DNA of 64,000 bases, from the NCBI GenBank assembly GCA_903876875.1, contig CAIRBT010000152.1:34133-98132 (forward strand), in the 5' to 3' direction. Source of the DNA: an uncultured Geobacteraceae bacterium (GTDB taxonomy: Bacteria; Desulfobacterota; Desulfuromonadia; Geobacterales; Pseudopelobacteraceae). The notes under the pieces are model-generated. The model was not told where the DNA came from and made no database searches. It worked only from the letters and a program-made list of their open reading frames with translations. This document shows, in pieces, positions 10,127-19,990 of this stretch. Positions within the stretch are counted from its first letter, which is position 1. Every line of letters begins with the position of its first letter. The position numbers were made by a program, and so were the translations under genes.

Positions 10127-10144
10127 TGTGCCATTTATTGCACA
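10127..10144. promoter_or_regulatory. 18-bp palindrome TGTGCCATTTATTGCACA overlapping a putative -35 element
   Basis: Inverted repeat; overlaps TTGCAC(10138-10143)-N17-TATACT(10161-10166) upstream of the 10208 CDS. Confidence 0.5.
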
Positions 10145-10207
10145 TATCCATAAACCCATGTATACTGTTCCTGTGATTACCCTCGCATCTTCCTCAGGAG
10201 CCTTACC

Positions 10208-12475
10208 ATGGAGCCGATTGTTACCTACAAAGAGCGCTGCCGCCGTTGTTACTCTTGCGTACGGAGCTGCCCGGTCAAAGCCATTAAAGTTGACGGCGGC
10301 TTTGCCCAGATTATGTATGATCGCTGCATCGGCTGTGGTAACTGCCTGAGCTGTCCCCAAAATGCCAAGGTGGTTGTGGACCGCATGGTCAAAACCCAGG
10401 AGATGCTGGCCTCCGGAGTGCCGGTGGTGGCGGTGCTGGGGAGTTCCTTTCCCGCTTTTTTCCACTCCCTCCGTGCCGGTCAACTGGTTGCCGCCCTCAA
10501 AAGCCTCGGTTTTTGCGAAGTTCATGAGGGGGCCTTCGGGGGGCGTATGATTGCAGAAAGCTATCGAAAGGCCCTGAGTTCGTCCCACCAGACCCTCATT
10601 TCCTCCCACTGCCCCGCCGTGGTCGATCTGATTGAACGACATTACCCGTCGCTGCTTCCCAACATTATGCCGGTGGTTTCCCCCATGATCGCCATGGGAC
10701 GTTTCATTAAGGGAATTCGGGGCAGTGACACCCGGGTGGTCTATATCAGTACCTGTATTGCGGCCAAGTTTGAAATTCAGGGGGAAATGGCGGGGGCCAT
10801 TGATGTGGTACTTACCTATCAGGAGATGGAGAATCTCTTTAAAAGCAGGGGAATCACACCTGCCACCCTGGGCGAGATGCCGTTTAGTGGTATCGATCCG
10901 GAGGGGGGGAGGCTGTTTTCCCTCACCGGCGGTCCTTTAAAAGTATTCAATATTGAAACTGATTTTCATGACAACGATACCATCTGTGCCGAAGGGGAGG
11001 CACACACCATCGGCATAATTCGCGATCTTGCGGCCGGTCGCATCACCCCCTCTTTTGTGGATCTTCGCTTCTGCGATGGCGGCTGTGTGGACGGCCCGGC
11101 ACGTGATAAGGGGCTCCACCATTTCTACAAGCGTAAACTGATTCTTGGTCATAACAACAGCCGCCCCCCCTATGATACCGCTGCCCATTATCATACGGAT
11201 CCGGTTTTGCCAGATCTGGGGCGTACCTATGCCGATAAGTCGAAAAAACTCCCCACTCCGAGCAAGGAAGATATTAAGCGCATTTTGCACTCAACCAATA
11301 AGTTTACCCAGGGGGATGAACTTAATTGCCGGGCCTGTGGTTATAATACCTGCCGTGAGCATGCGGTCGCCGTCTTTCAGGGGTTTGCCGATGTTGATAT
11401 GTGCCTTCCCCGCACTATGCAGGCTATTGTGGAAGAGCGGGGGAGGCTGATACAGAAATTTGAGCTGGTGCAGCGGGAGCTGGACCGGCAGGCGGGGGAT
11501 AATCTGATTGTCGGCTCCGACCCGGGGATCAGAGAAGTCATGGAGTTGATTCATCAGGTGGCACCGACCCCCACCACCGTGCTGATTCGAGGGGAGACCG
11601 GTACCGGCAAGGAGCTGACCGCCCGTGCCATCCACCGCCAGAGTCAGCGTAACGACAAGCCGCTCATGACCGTTAACTGCACGACCCTCACCGATTCCCT
11701 CCTTGAAAGCGAGCTGTTCGGCCATAAAAAGGGTTCGTTCACCGGTGCCATTGCCGATAAGAAAGGGCTCTTTGAAGCGGCAAACGGCGGTACCATTTTC
11801 CTCGACGAAATCGGTGATATCACCCCGAAATTACAGGCCGAACTGCTGCGGGTGCTGGATATGGGCGAAGTACGCCCCGTGGGGGGGGTGGTTGCCAAGA
11901 AGGTGGATGTGCGCCTCATTGCGGCAACCAACAAAGACCTTGAACTGGGGGTGCGGGATGGGTGGTTCCGGGAAGATTTGTACTACCGTCTCAACGTGTT
12001 CTTCATCCAGCTCCCGCCGCTCCGTGAGCGGGCGGAATCGGTGCCGGCGCTGGCACACCACTTTCTCGACAAGGCACGTAAAAAACTGAATAAGGCAATC
12101 GCCGGTATTGAAGACCGCGCCGTCAAAGCCATGCAGCACTATGCCTGGCCCGGCAACATCCGCGAAATGCAGAATGTGCTTGAGCGTTCTGCCGTGCTGG
12201 TGAAGGATGACATTATCCGGCTGGAAAATTTGCCCACCATCTTTACCGAAATTTATAATTCCCACTCCGGTGGTGAAGTTATCACTGCCCGGGTTTCGTA
12301 CCGGGACGAACGGGATCAGCAGGTGGAACGCACCGAAAAAACTATTATTCTTCGCTATTTGGAAGAGACGGGAGGCAACGTTGCCAAAGCAGCCCGCATG
12401 GCCAACCTTCCCCGGCGCTCCTTTTACCGACTGCTCGAAAAACTTGACATTTCAGTCGTCCGACAGCCAAAATAG
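10208..12475 (+). CDS. [FeFe]-hydrogenase-like sensor fused to a sigma-54-dependent activator (AAA+ and Fis HTH)
   Basis: Two 4Fe-4S motifs (CRRCYSCVRSCP, CIGCGNCLSCP); H-cluster-like motifs SSHCPAVV, STCIAAKFE, FCDGGCVDG; FeS domain CRACGYNTC; Walker A GETGTGKE, GSFTGA loop, C-terminal Fis-type HTH. RBS aggag. Confidence 0.92.
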   Translation: MEPIVTYKERCRRCYSCVRSCPVKAIKVDGGFAQIMYDRCIGCGNCLSCPQNAKVVVDRMVKTQEMLASGVPVVAVLGSSFPAFFHSLRAGQLVAALKSLGFCEVHEGAFGGRMIAESYRKALSSSHQTLISSHCPAVVDLIERHYPSLLPNIMPVVSPMIAMGRFIKGIRGSDTRVVYISTCIAAKFEIQGEMAGAIDVVLTYQEMENLFKSRGITPATLGEMPFSGIDPEGGRLFSLTGGPLKVFNIETDFHDNDTICAEGEAHTIGIIRDLAAGRITPSFVDLRFCDGGCVDGPARDKGLHHFYKRKLILGHNNSRPPYDTAAHYHTDPVLPDLGRTYADKSKKLPTPSKEDIKRILHSTNKFTQGDELNCRACGYNTCREHAVAVFQGFADVDMCLPRTMQAIVEERGRLIQKFELVQRELDRQAGDNLIVGSDPGIREVMELIHQVAPTPTTVLIRGETGTGKELTARAIHRQSQRNDKPLMTVNCTTLTDSLLESELFGHKKGSFTGAIADKKGLFEAANGGTIFLDEIGDITPKLQAELLRVLDMGEVRPVGGVVAKKVDVRLIAATNKDLELGVRDGWFREDLYYRLNVFFIQLPPLRERAESVPALAHHFLDKARKKLNKAIAGIEDRAVKAMQHYAWPGNIREMQNVLERSAVLVKDDIIRLENLPTIFTEIYNSHSGGEVITARVSYRDERDQQVERTEKTIILRYLEETGGNVAKAARMANLPRRSFYRLLEKLDISVVRQPK

Positions 12476-12510
12476 CCGATATTCCCGCAACCAAAAATCA
12501 GGAGGAGCTT

Positions 12511-14529
12511 GTGTTGGAGCAGCAATCGGATTTCCCCGGTTGTCCTCCTCTCGGTGTCAATCACCTTGAGGAAAAGGACGATGCAGAGCAGAATAGTTTC
12601 GAGAAAATCATCGCCCTGCTAAAGAGCAGGATCAAACATGACTTTTCACTCTACAAGCCCAATTCCATCCACCGCAGGATCGAGCGGCGCATGGGGATTC
12701 ACAAAGTGGCTTCCCTCGGCAGCTATGCCCGGCTGATCCAGCACAATAACCATGAAGTACACCTGCTTTTTAAGGAACTACTCATTGGTGTGACCAACTT
12801 CTTCCGCGATCAGATCATGTGGGATGAGCTGGCCGGTGAGGCTCTGCCAACCATATTCGGAGCGTACCCCGAAGGGGGAATTGTCCGTGCCTGGTCCTGT
12901 GGCTGCTCAACCGGTGAGGAGGCCTATTCTCAGGCAATACTGTTCAGGGAATATCTGGATCGGCTTGCCCGACCCGAGGATTTTACGCTGCAGATATTCG
13001 CCACCGACCTTGATGCCGATGCCATTGAGAGGGCCAGAAGGGGGGTCTTTCCCGCCTCAATCGAAGCTGATGTGTCTGCTGAACGGCTTACCCGTTTCTT
13101 CGTCAAGGAAGAGGATACGTACCGTATTTGCAGTGAAATTCGCGAGATGATTACCTTTGCCCAGCAAAACGTGGCAATGGATCCCCCCTTCACCAAGCTG
13201 GATATTCTCATCTGCCGTAATCTGCTGATTTATCTTTCCACCGAGTTGCAGCAGAGACTTCTGCCACTGTTCCACTACAGTCTGAAGCCGGGCGGCCTGC
13301 TCTTTTTGGGGAGTGCCGAAACGGTTGGTTCCCAGACCGATTTCTTTTCCGTACCCCACGGTCGTTCCAAGCTGTTCTGGCGCAACGATATCCCTGCACA
13401 TAACGTATCGATAGCGTTCCCCGCCCACACGAACTTCAATACCTATGCACCACTACTCCTGGAGTCTCCCATGAATACGAAAACTGAAAATCTCCAACAT
13501 CTGGCTGACAGTCTGATCCTTCAGTACTGTTCTACACCGGCAGTCATTACCACCGATCAGGGTGATATTGTGTACATCAGCGGCAAAACCGGCAAATATC
13601 TGGAGCCGGCGGCCGGCAAGGCCAATATGAATATCTTTGCCATGATTCGGGAGGGTCTCCGCTATGAACTGGGCACCGCCTTCAATAAAGTGTTGCAGCA
13701 GCGCGAACCGGTGACCATGCAAGGCACGCTTACTGATACTCACAATCTCATACAGACCGTTGATCTGTTGCTCGTGAAGATCGAGGCACCGGACACGCTC
13801 CGGGGAATGGTGTTGATTTCTTTCAAGGACGTTGCGCCGCCATCAAAGGTGCGGCGGAGAAAAACGGGAACCCTGGCCGAGCGTATACATAGTGAAGAGT
13901 ATGAGCAGGAACTTTTGAAATCCCGTGAGGAGTTGCGCACCACCCGTGAGGAGATGCAGACTACCCACGAAGAGTTGAAATCAACCAATGAAGAGTTGCA
14001 GTCCACCAATGAAGAGCTGCAATCAACCAATGAAGAGCTGACCACCTCGAAAGAGGAGATGCAGTCGATGAATGAGGAGCTTCAGAGCGTGAACGCCGAG
14101 CAGGCCATCCGACTAGAAGAGTACATGCGGGTCAACAATGACATGGAAAACCTGCTGAACAGCACCGAGATCGTCACGGTTTTTCTGGACAACCATCTCC
14201 AGGTCAGGAGATTCACCACCGGTGCCAACCGGTTATTCAAACTGATTCCAGGCGATATAGGCAGATCCCTCACCGATATCGTCTCGGATCTTAATTACCC
14301 CAATTTATACGATCATGTGCAGGATGTGCTGAGAAAGCTGATTTCGGTAGAAAGCCAGGCTTCCACACTAGACGGACGCTTCTACATGGTCAGGATCATG
14401 CCGTACCGCACCCTGCACAAGGCTATTGACGGGGTCGTGATTACCTGCATTGACATTACTGCCACCAAAAAAGTTGAAAATGCCCTGCGGGATGAGATAG
14501 CGAAGCTGAAGGCGCAGATTACCGGCTGA
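12511..14529 (+). CDS. CheR-type methyltransferase with coiled coil and PAS domain
   Basis: GTG start with ggaggag RBS; ARAWSCGCSTGEEAYSQAIL SAM motif; FTKLDILICRNLLIYLS; STNEELQ heptad coiled coil; C-terminal PAS-like region. Confidence 0.88.
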   Translation: MLEQQSDFPGCPPLGVNHLEEKDDAEQNSFEKIIALLKSRIKHDFSLYKPNSIHRRIERRMGIHKVASLGSYARLIQHNNHEVHLLFKELLIGVTNFFRDQIMWDELAGEALPTIFGAYPEGGIVRAWSCGCSTGEEAYSQAILFREYLDRLARPEDFTLQIFATDLDADAIERARRGVFPASIEADVSAERLTRFFVKEEDTYRICSEIREMITFAQQNVAMDPPFTKLDILICRNLLIYLSTELQQRLLPLFHYSLKPGGLLFLGSAETVGSQTDFFSVPHGRSKLFWRNDIPAHNVSIAFPAHTNFNTYAPLLLESPMNTKTENLQHLADSLILQYCSTPAVITTDQGDIVYISGKTGKYLEPAAGKANMNIFAMIREGLRYELGTAFNKVLQQREPVTMQGTLTDTHNLIQTVDLLLVKIEAPDTLRGMVLISFKDVAPPSKVRRRKTGTLAERIHSEEYEQELLKSREELRTTREEMQTTHEELKSTNEELQSTNEELQSTNEELTTSKEEMQSMNEELQSVNAEQAIRLEEYMRVNNDMENLLNSTEIVTVFLDNHLQVRRFTTGANRLFKLIPGDIGRSLTDIVSDLNYPNLYDHVQDVLRKLISVESQASTLDGRFYMVRIMPYRTLHKAIDGVVITCIDITATKKVENALRDEIAKLKAQITG

Positions 14530-14620
14530 AGCGACGGTGACGGCAGCCCACCTCCCGAACCCCGCCTGTCAAAGGGGGGTCGGGGGGAATAGAAGAGATC
14601 AGTGAGTTACAAAACGGTCG

Positions 14621-17600
14621 TCACTGTATTTCGAAATGTAACAACTCAACAAAATTATAGCTGTTTCTGTTGTGAGCTTTGTCGTATACCTCCATTGCCT
14701 GCAGTCCCCAGATGCCGGGGGGCGACCCTTTCGGCAACACGACGCTGATTTCATAGCGTTTCCACGCAACGGGATCCCCCACAAAGAACGTCGTGTAGAA
14801 GTTGTCATGGTAGTGATACTGGAAATGTGAGATCCCCTGGGGGTCAAGGAGCCGGTAGTTCACTAATCCCAGCCCGGATTTATCGTCGCGGGCGTAATAG
14901 ACGATAGATACCAGTGTCTCACCATCAGGGGCAGCTGGATTGGTCGGCGTTGCGGCTACCGTAATCCGGTTCAAATCGAGCTCCGGCGGCGTAATATCGG
15001 GGTTGCCGGGAGTTACAAACACTGACTTACGAGCCTCGTCTTTGGGCGACGCAGAAAACATCTGATCCCCCATATTGCCCGCTTGATCGGTCATGAGGAT
15101 ATACGGTACGCCGTAATACCCCGGAGCAAAATATTCGGTTATAACGAATTCCACCCGGGCGGTTTTTGTTGTTGCATTGTAGGTTCCATAGTTTTCCAGC
15201 CGATACGCTCCGGAATCGGGGTTGGTGACCTGGGCATAGACCGGTGAGCCATCCCTCATCTGATTATTCTCATTAACCTGCCAGGTTACGACCAGTTTCT
15301 GTATGTCGTGACCATCCACCGTCTCAGGGGGTGTCAGGGTGAGGACCAGGGAATTAGCAACATATTTTGGTTTAACGGTATCTTCAAGCGGGTTGTTTAC
15401 ATACAACTTCCAGCCAAAATCATTTTCACCTTCAAATCTCTGGTTGCCAACCTGGTCAGTGACAACAATCTGGTCGGTGATCCAGAGTCCCCCCTTGGCA
15501 TATTTACTAATGGTGAAGGATCCCCGGAGAATGGAACCGTTGGCATTCACCGGGCTCATGTAGAAATCATAATAGGTGCCGATTTCACTCAATACCCGTG
15601 CAAAGGCATACTGTGCCCCGTCAAAAACATTGTCAATCACGTTCAGCTCGACTTCCACGGTGATCACTTTGTCCTCAGTGCCGGCACCGCTCTCCTTGAT
15701 ATCAATCCGCTTAATTTTTCCCGGATAGTTGTAGTCGGGGAACAGGTTCAATACGGTAAAGGTCAAATCCTCGCGTATTTTCGCAACATAGAGATCCCCG
15801 TTCATAATGCGATCCCGGATAAACTCATACTTGGGGAGAGAGCGGGACTTCAGCAGATCTGGATTAAGCACGTAATAGGCGATAGATTCCGCCATATCCT
15901 CATCTGGATTATGTTTGTGCGCATAGGCGGTTACGAACTCCGTGGTCTTGGTGGTGGACCAGCCATCGGGGTCGTTCGGATTAAGATACCATCCCCCCAC
16001 GGCAATCCAGTCATTCTTGATGTCAGAGGTGAACAGATTTGCCCACATAAAATGGGCTTTTTCATGAATGACCAGCCGATGCATGTCTGTCACATCCGTG
16101 ATGAACGCCGTATCCATGAATTCAATATAGCTGTCACTTTGTGCCGTGGGCCAGGAAACGGCCGCAGCCTGGGGGTACACCGGATGGGGCATACCGTCAA
16201 GCCGTCTGACGAGATATTTTAACCCCTTTACCACATGGAATCCGGTAGGCATCTCTTCAAACATGTTGATGATGCTGACCAGCTCAGCCGGATGAAAACT
16301 CTGGAATCTGTTTGAATCTTCTTTGGTAGTTGCTGCGGTCAGCGCGGTGTAGTTGGGCACAACGGTTGTGCAGCCATACCGATCATTGAGGATTTTTTCA
16401 ACAGCAGCGCTGTTTGTCCCGGCATCCGTAACATACTGTACCAGCGCGTGGTGCAGTTTTTGGGAGAAGAATTTCCCCTTCAGGCCATCCAGCAGAACCA
16501 GTTTCGGTGTTGCGTAGACGAAGGCGGCGGAAGAGATGGCGACCATAACGCCATCGCTCTGCGTGGTGATCTGGATATCATTGGGGAGGAAGTCGTTGGT
16601 AAGTACCCACTTTGACGGGACGAGTGCCTGAGCCGCATAGGAATTTCTCACTGCTTGTGGAATAGACTTCATGGTTTCCAACAGGCGGTAGGCAAGTTCC
16701 TGGTTCCACTGCACACTGTCATTACTCAGGACAATATTATAGTCATGCTGCAGTTTCTCGGCGGCGGCCAGATCAATGACTTCCAGGGTACCATTACGGA
16801 AGGTGATCTGCGGTTTTTGATTAATGTAGGCCGATTGCTGATAGCCGGAGCGACTGACGTCCTGCTCCCAATGGTAGGAAAAGGTTGAGCTGTCCATTTT
16901 AGTAACGACGAAAGCCGCCGGGACATCGGTCGTCAGCCCCACACGTTTTGCCACACCCCGGGCAACAATGACATCCCGGGCACTCCCGGAGGCATAGCCG
17001 TTAATATCTATTTTCAGGAAGTATGTGCCATCCGGTACGTTGTCAAAGGAGAATGTTCCGTCGGCCAGTGTCAGAGCTGAATTTAAATAGCCGTCATTCC
17101 CGAGGATGACAGTCGCTTTATCCCCTGTCGTCAGACCGGTAACCTTGCCGGTGACTTTGCCATCGGTGGAAGTGATGGCTGCATTGGTTTGCAAGGAGGT
17201 CACGCTCACGGTAGCGGCCGCACTATTTACTTTGCCATCATTGACAATCAGGCTGAAAGTATAGGTACCCACTGCATCTGCAGTAAATGTGGGGGAGACA
17301 GCCGTGGCACTTGAAAGGGAGGCCGTACTTCCGACCGGTGTTGCAACAGTGCTCCAACTGTAGGTAAGGGGATCCCCATTGGCATCACTGCTGCCGCTGC
17401 CATTCAGGGTCACCACTGTGCCGGCAAAGACACTCTGTGCCGTACCGGCATTTGATACGGGCACGGCATTGGCGGAAATCAAGCCAAGAAACGTATTAAT
17501 TGTCCGCTGGATTTCGGCAATGCTTACGCTGCCGGACACATCCTCGTCAACACATGAGGCGACCGGTTGCCGTCCGAGGAACATGTTGACCGCAGACTGC

Positions 17601-17710
17601 ACTTCAGAAATATCAACGTGTCCATCCTGATTACAGTCACCTATTGCATAGCAATTGGAACTCAAAGCCACGACGCATAAAAAGACCGCCAACATAAGTT
17701 TAGAGTACAT
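14621..17710 (-). CDS. Secreted putative zinc metallopeptidase with N-terminal dockerin-like and PKD-like domains
   Basis: Signal peptide from ATG 17710 (MYSKLMLAVFLCVVALSSNCYA); GDCNQDGHVDISEVQSAVNMFLG / DEDVSGSVSIAEIQRTINTFLG; PKD-like segment; HEKAH at 16052-16066; downstream EDMAES. Confidence 0.75.
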   Translation of the reverse strand: MYSKLMLAVFLCVVALSSNCYAIGDCNQDGHVDISEVQSAVNMFLGRQPVASCVDEDVSGSVSIAEIQRTINTFLGLISANAVPVSNAGTAQSVFAGTVVTLNGSGSSDANGDPLTYSWSTVATPVGSTASLSSATAVSPTFTADAVGTYTFSLIVNDGKVNSAAATVSVTSLQTNAAITSTDGKVTGKVTGLTTGDKATVILGNDGYLNSALTLADGTFSFDNVPDGTYFLKIDINGYASGSARDVIVARGVAKRVGLTTDVPAAFVVTKMDSSTFSYHWEQDVSRSGYQQSAYINQKPQITFRNGTLEVIDLAAAEKLQHDYNIVLSNDSVQWNQELAYRLLETMKSIPQAVRNSYAAQALVPSKWVLTNDFLPNDIQITTQSDGVMVAISSAAFVYATPKLVLLDGLKGKFFSQKLHHALVQYVTDAGTNSAAVEKILNDRYGCTTVVPNYTALTAATTKEDSNRFQSFHPAELVSIINMFEEMPTGFHVVKGLKYLVRRLDGMPHPVYPQAAAVSWPTAQSDSYIEFMDTAFITDVTDMHRLVIHEKAHFMWANLFTSDIKNDWIAVGGWYLNPNDPDGWSTTKTTEFVTAYAHKHNPDEDMAESIAYYVLNPDLLKSRSLPKYEFIRDRIMNGDLYVAKIREDLTFTVLNLFPDYNYPGKIKRIDIKESGAGTEDKVITVEVELNVIDNVFDGAQYAFARVLSEIGTYYDFYMSPVNANGSILRGSFTISKYAKGGLWITDQIVVTDQVGNQRFEGENDFGWKLYVNNPLEDTVKPKYVANSLVLTLTPPETVDGHDIQKLVVTWQVNENNQMRDGSPVYAQVTNPDSGAYRLENYGTYNATTKTARVEFVITEYFAPGYYGVPYILMTDQAGNMGDQMFSASPKDEARKSVFVTPGNPDITPPELDLNRITVAATPTNPAAPDGETLVSIVYYARDDKSGLGLVNYRLLDPQGISHFQYHYHDNFYTTFFVGDPVAWKRYEISVVLPKGSPPGIWGLQAMEVYDKAHNRNSYNFVELLHFEIQ

Positions 17711-17770
17711 TTTCAATCTCCTTGCCCTCTCTGCCGCGGAGGGATGCCGAAAGTTCCTCTGGCACAAGCA

Positions 17771-18961
17771 TCAATTGTTCGCTATTTCTACCCGTACATC
17801 TACTCCGGAAAGCTGAACGCCATCTTTGTCAAGTGCATACACCGACGGATTACTAACAGCAACGGAAGCTGGTTCGGTACTGGTGAGAGTGGCAAACGTA
17901 ACGCCACTTGCATCTGGAGAGAAGCCCGTGCCGATGACATATGTCAGCTTCAACGTAGAGTTTTTTGATGTGCCATTTATAATCCCACCACTGATTTTAG
18001 ATAGAACCGAACCGGTCGCGACAGTTCCAGAGGCATTTGCTGTGAGCGACATGCCCGGTATTGCAAACTGAAGACCATAGATTCGAGTGGCAGGATCACC
18101 GGTTACTTTCAGGTCATATTTTGTAATCTGCAAGTTTGCGGTGGCATTGTTCAAAGCATCAGCCGACACGACGTTACTCAGCGCATCTTTCAACTCCGGT
18201 GCTGTTATGGCGACGGTCGGCGTATTATTGCTCCCGGAACCGGCAGTGACGCGGATACCATTACTGAACTGTGTCAGGGCGGCCGGGAGATACGCCTGCA
18301 ACAGTTCAGCGGTTACCGTAGCGGGTACTGTTCCGCTACTGGTTGCAGCATACTGGGCAGTGTAGTCCGACATTTTTACCAGTGCCACAGCGTAACTGTT
18401 CTCCTTGCTATTTGAATTCATGTTTGCAGCGATGGGAACGGCAGGGATAGTTTTCGTCACGTCCACCAGACCGAACAACTGAGCCACTCCCTGATTATTT
18501 CGGGTAATCGCATCGCTGCTCATTCCGTCCTGGATCGCCCTGTTAGCTGCTATATCGGTCAGTGGTGTTACCGGCACGATAATACCATTGGTAATGGCAG
18601 ACGGGGGAATGACCGCCTTGAGCGGTGCGCTTTCCGAAACGACAATAATCTTGTGGGTTGCTTCATCGGTATAATACCCGGACACCATTATTTTGAGCGG
18701 CCCTCTATAGCTGCCGATATTGACAGAGAAGGCCCCCCTCGGACTGGAAAAATCTTTAAATGGGGTGACAGTGAACTCCGTATTGTTTACACCGGAGTAC
18801 CCCTTAAACGCCACCTTGCCCTTGGTGAACGTTCCTGCCTGAACCACCCCGTTCACGACAGTTCCCGGTGAACTGCCGCCACCACCACCGCCACTACAGG
18901 CGGAGATCACCCCAGAGATTGCCACCAATGCAGTCATTGTAACGACATGAATTATTTTCAT
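17771..18961 (-). CDS. Secreted lipoprotein, function unknown
   Basis: ATG 18961: MKIIHVVTMTALVAISGVISACSGGGGGGSSPG, lipobox then Gly/Ser spacer. Confidence 0.75.
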   Translation of the reverse strand: MKIIHVVTMTALVAISGVISACSGGGGGGSSPGTVVNGVVQAGTFTKGKVAFKGYSGVNNTEFTVTPFKDFSSPRGAFSVNIGSYRGPLKIMVSGYYTDEATHKIIVVSESAPLKAVIPPSAITNGIIVPVTPLTDIAANRAIQDGMSSDAITRNNQGVAQLFGLVDVTKTIPAVPIAANMNSNSKENSYAVALVKMSDYTAQYAATSSGTVPATVTAELLQAYLPAALTQFSNGIRVTAGSGSNNTPTVAITAPELKDALSNVVSADALNNATANLQITKYDLKVTGDPATRIYGLQFAIPGMSLTANASGTVATGSVLSKISGGIINGTSKNSTLKLTYVIGTGFSPDASGVTFATLTSTEPASVAVSNPSVYALDKDGVQLSGVDVRVEIANN

Positions 18962-19005
18962 ATATACCACACCCTTTACGCTAAAATTCACTCTGTACAT
19001 CCCGT

Positions 19006-19713
19006 TTACCAACTAATGCCATTGAGATCACCAACCACCAACCTCAGGAGCACAATCACATCGCTGAGGTCGATTTTTCCGTCCATTTTCGGCAAACCGT
19101 TACTGAGCGGACCGACGTCAAGTCTTTGAAAATCCGGATCGCTCTTTTCGATAGTTTCTATTTCAGCTGCGCTACGAAGAGCACGGAGGGCATCGAATAT
19201 GGTAAAAGTCAGGGGATTAATTACGCCATTAACTCCGGAAGCAACGACATCATATCCATCGGGATCAGCTCCGTCTGACACATTGGTGAGAGTGAGAGGG
19301 GTGGTAGCATGTGCAGCAATCGTGAAGGTGACATACGCGACCACTCCATCACCGATGGCACTATACCCCGCAACATCAAAAACACCTATGCGTAACAACC
19401 CGCTTGAGGGGAGACTCTGTACAATCGTTTTTCCCGCATCATTACCTGCCGGGCCGATAACAGCGGCGATCGGCTTTGGTGGTTTGGCACTGTTCATCGG
19501 GATTGACAGGTAGTTGGCGTTGAAGCCAATATCCATACTCAAGGCCGAAAGGCGCGCACCATTGGTACGGAGGGTTACCGGTACGGTAACGGTCTGTCCC
19601 GGTGCTCCGCTGAGTGAACCAACACTCACTGTGGGGAATGTCGTTGCGACAGCGGAGGTAACTGTTCCAAAAAGCAGTAACGCACAAAGTACGATCAATA
19701 ATTTCATTTTCAC
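19006..19713 (-). CDS. Secreted cohesin-domain protein with short dockerin-like tail
   Basis: Signal peptide; FPTVSVGSLSGAPGQTVTVPVTLRTNGARLSALSMDIGFNANYLSI...AIGDGVVAYVTFTI cohesin pattern; C-terminal DGKIDLSDVIVLLRLVVGD. Confidence 0.75.
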   Translation of the reverse strand: MKMKLLIVLCALLLFGTVTSAVATTFPTVSVGSLSGAPGQTVTVPVTLRTNGARLSALSMDIGFNANYLSIPMNSAKPPKPIAAVIGPAGNDAGKTIVQSLPSSGLLRIGVFDVAGYSAIGDGVVAYVTFTIAAHATTPLTLTNVSDGADPDGYDVVASGVNGVINPLTFTIFDALRALRSAAEIETIEKSDPDFQRLDVGPLSNGLPKMDGKIDLSDVIVLLRLVVGDLNGISW

Positions 19714-19990
19714 ATGACCCCCGGCAGGCAGTTTACATTAATTTAGCCTTATTACTATTGCTTAAAATTGTCAATAGCCTTTTCAGGTGATATACTGTTT
19801 CACGACTGATAAATATGACGTTATCATACGACATTCAAAGTAAGGTCGGCACAGCGACTCACCTGACCGCGACACTGCAACATTGACTTGCGTATATCTA
19901 TCAAAATGCCTTATTGTGTCAAATTAAAAGTGCGAGAGAAATCTCCCCAGCATTTTGTCCTTAACTCACCGTTTTAAGGAGTGCCTACCG

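Noticed and set aside
14530-14600. G/C-rich inverted repeat between converging genes
   Set aside because: Most simply a shared terminator region; no unusual feature.
15308-16222. 304-aa plus-strand ORF opposite the 14621-17710 gene
   Set aside because: Antisense to a long secreted-protein frame with coherent motifs; no signal, RBS or domain.
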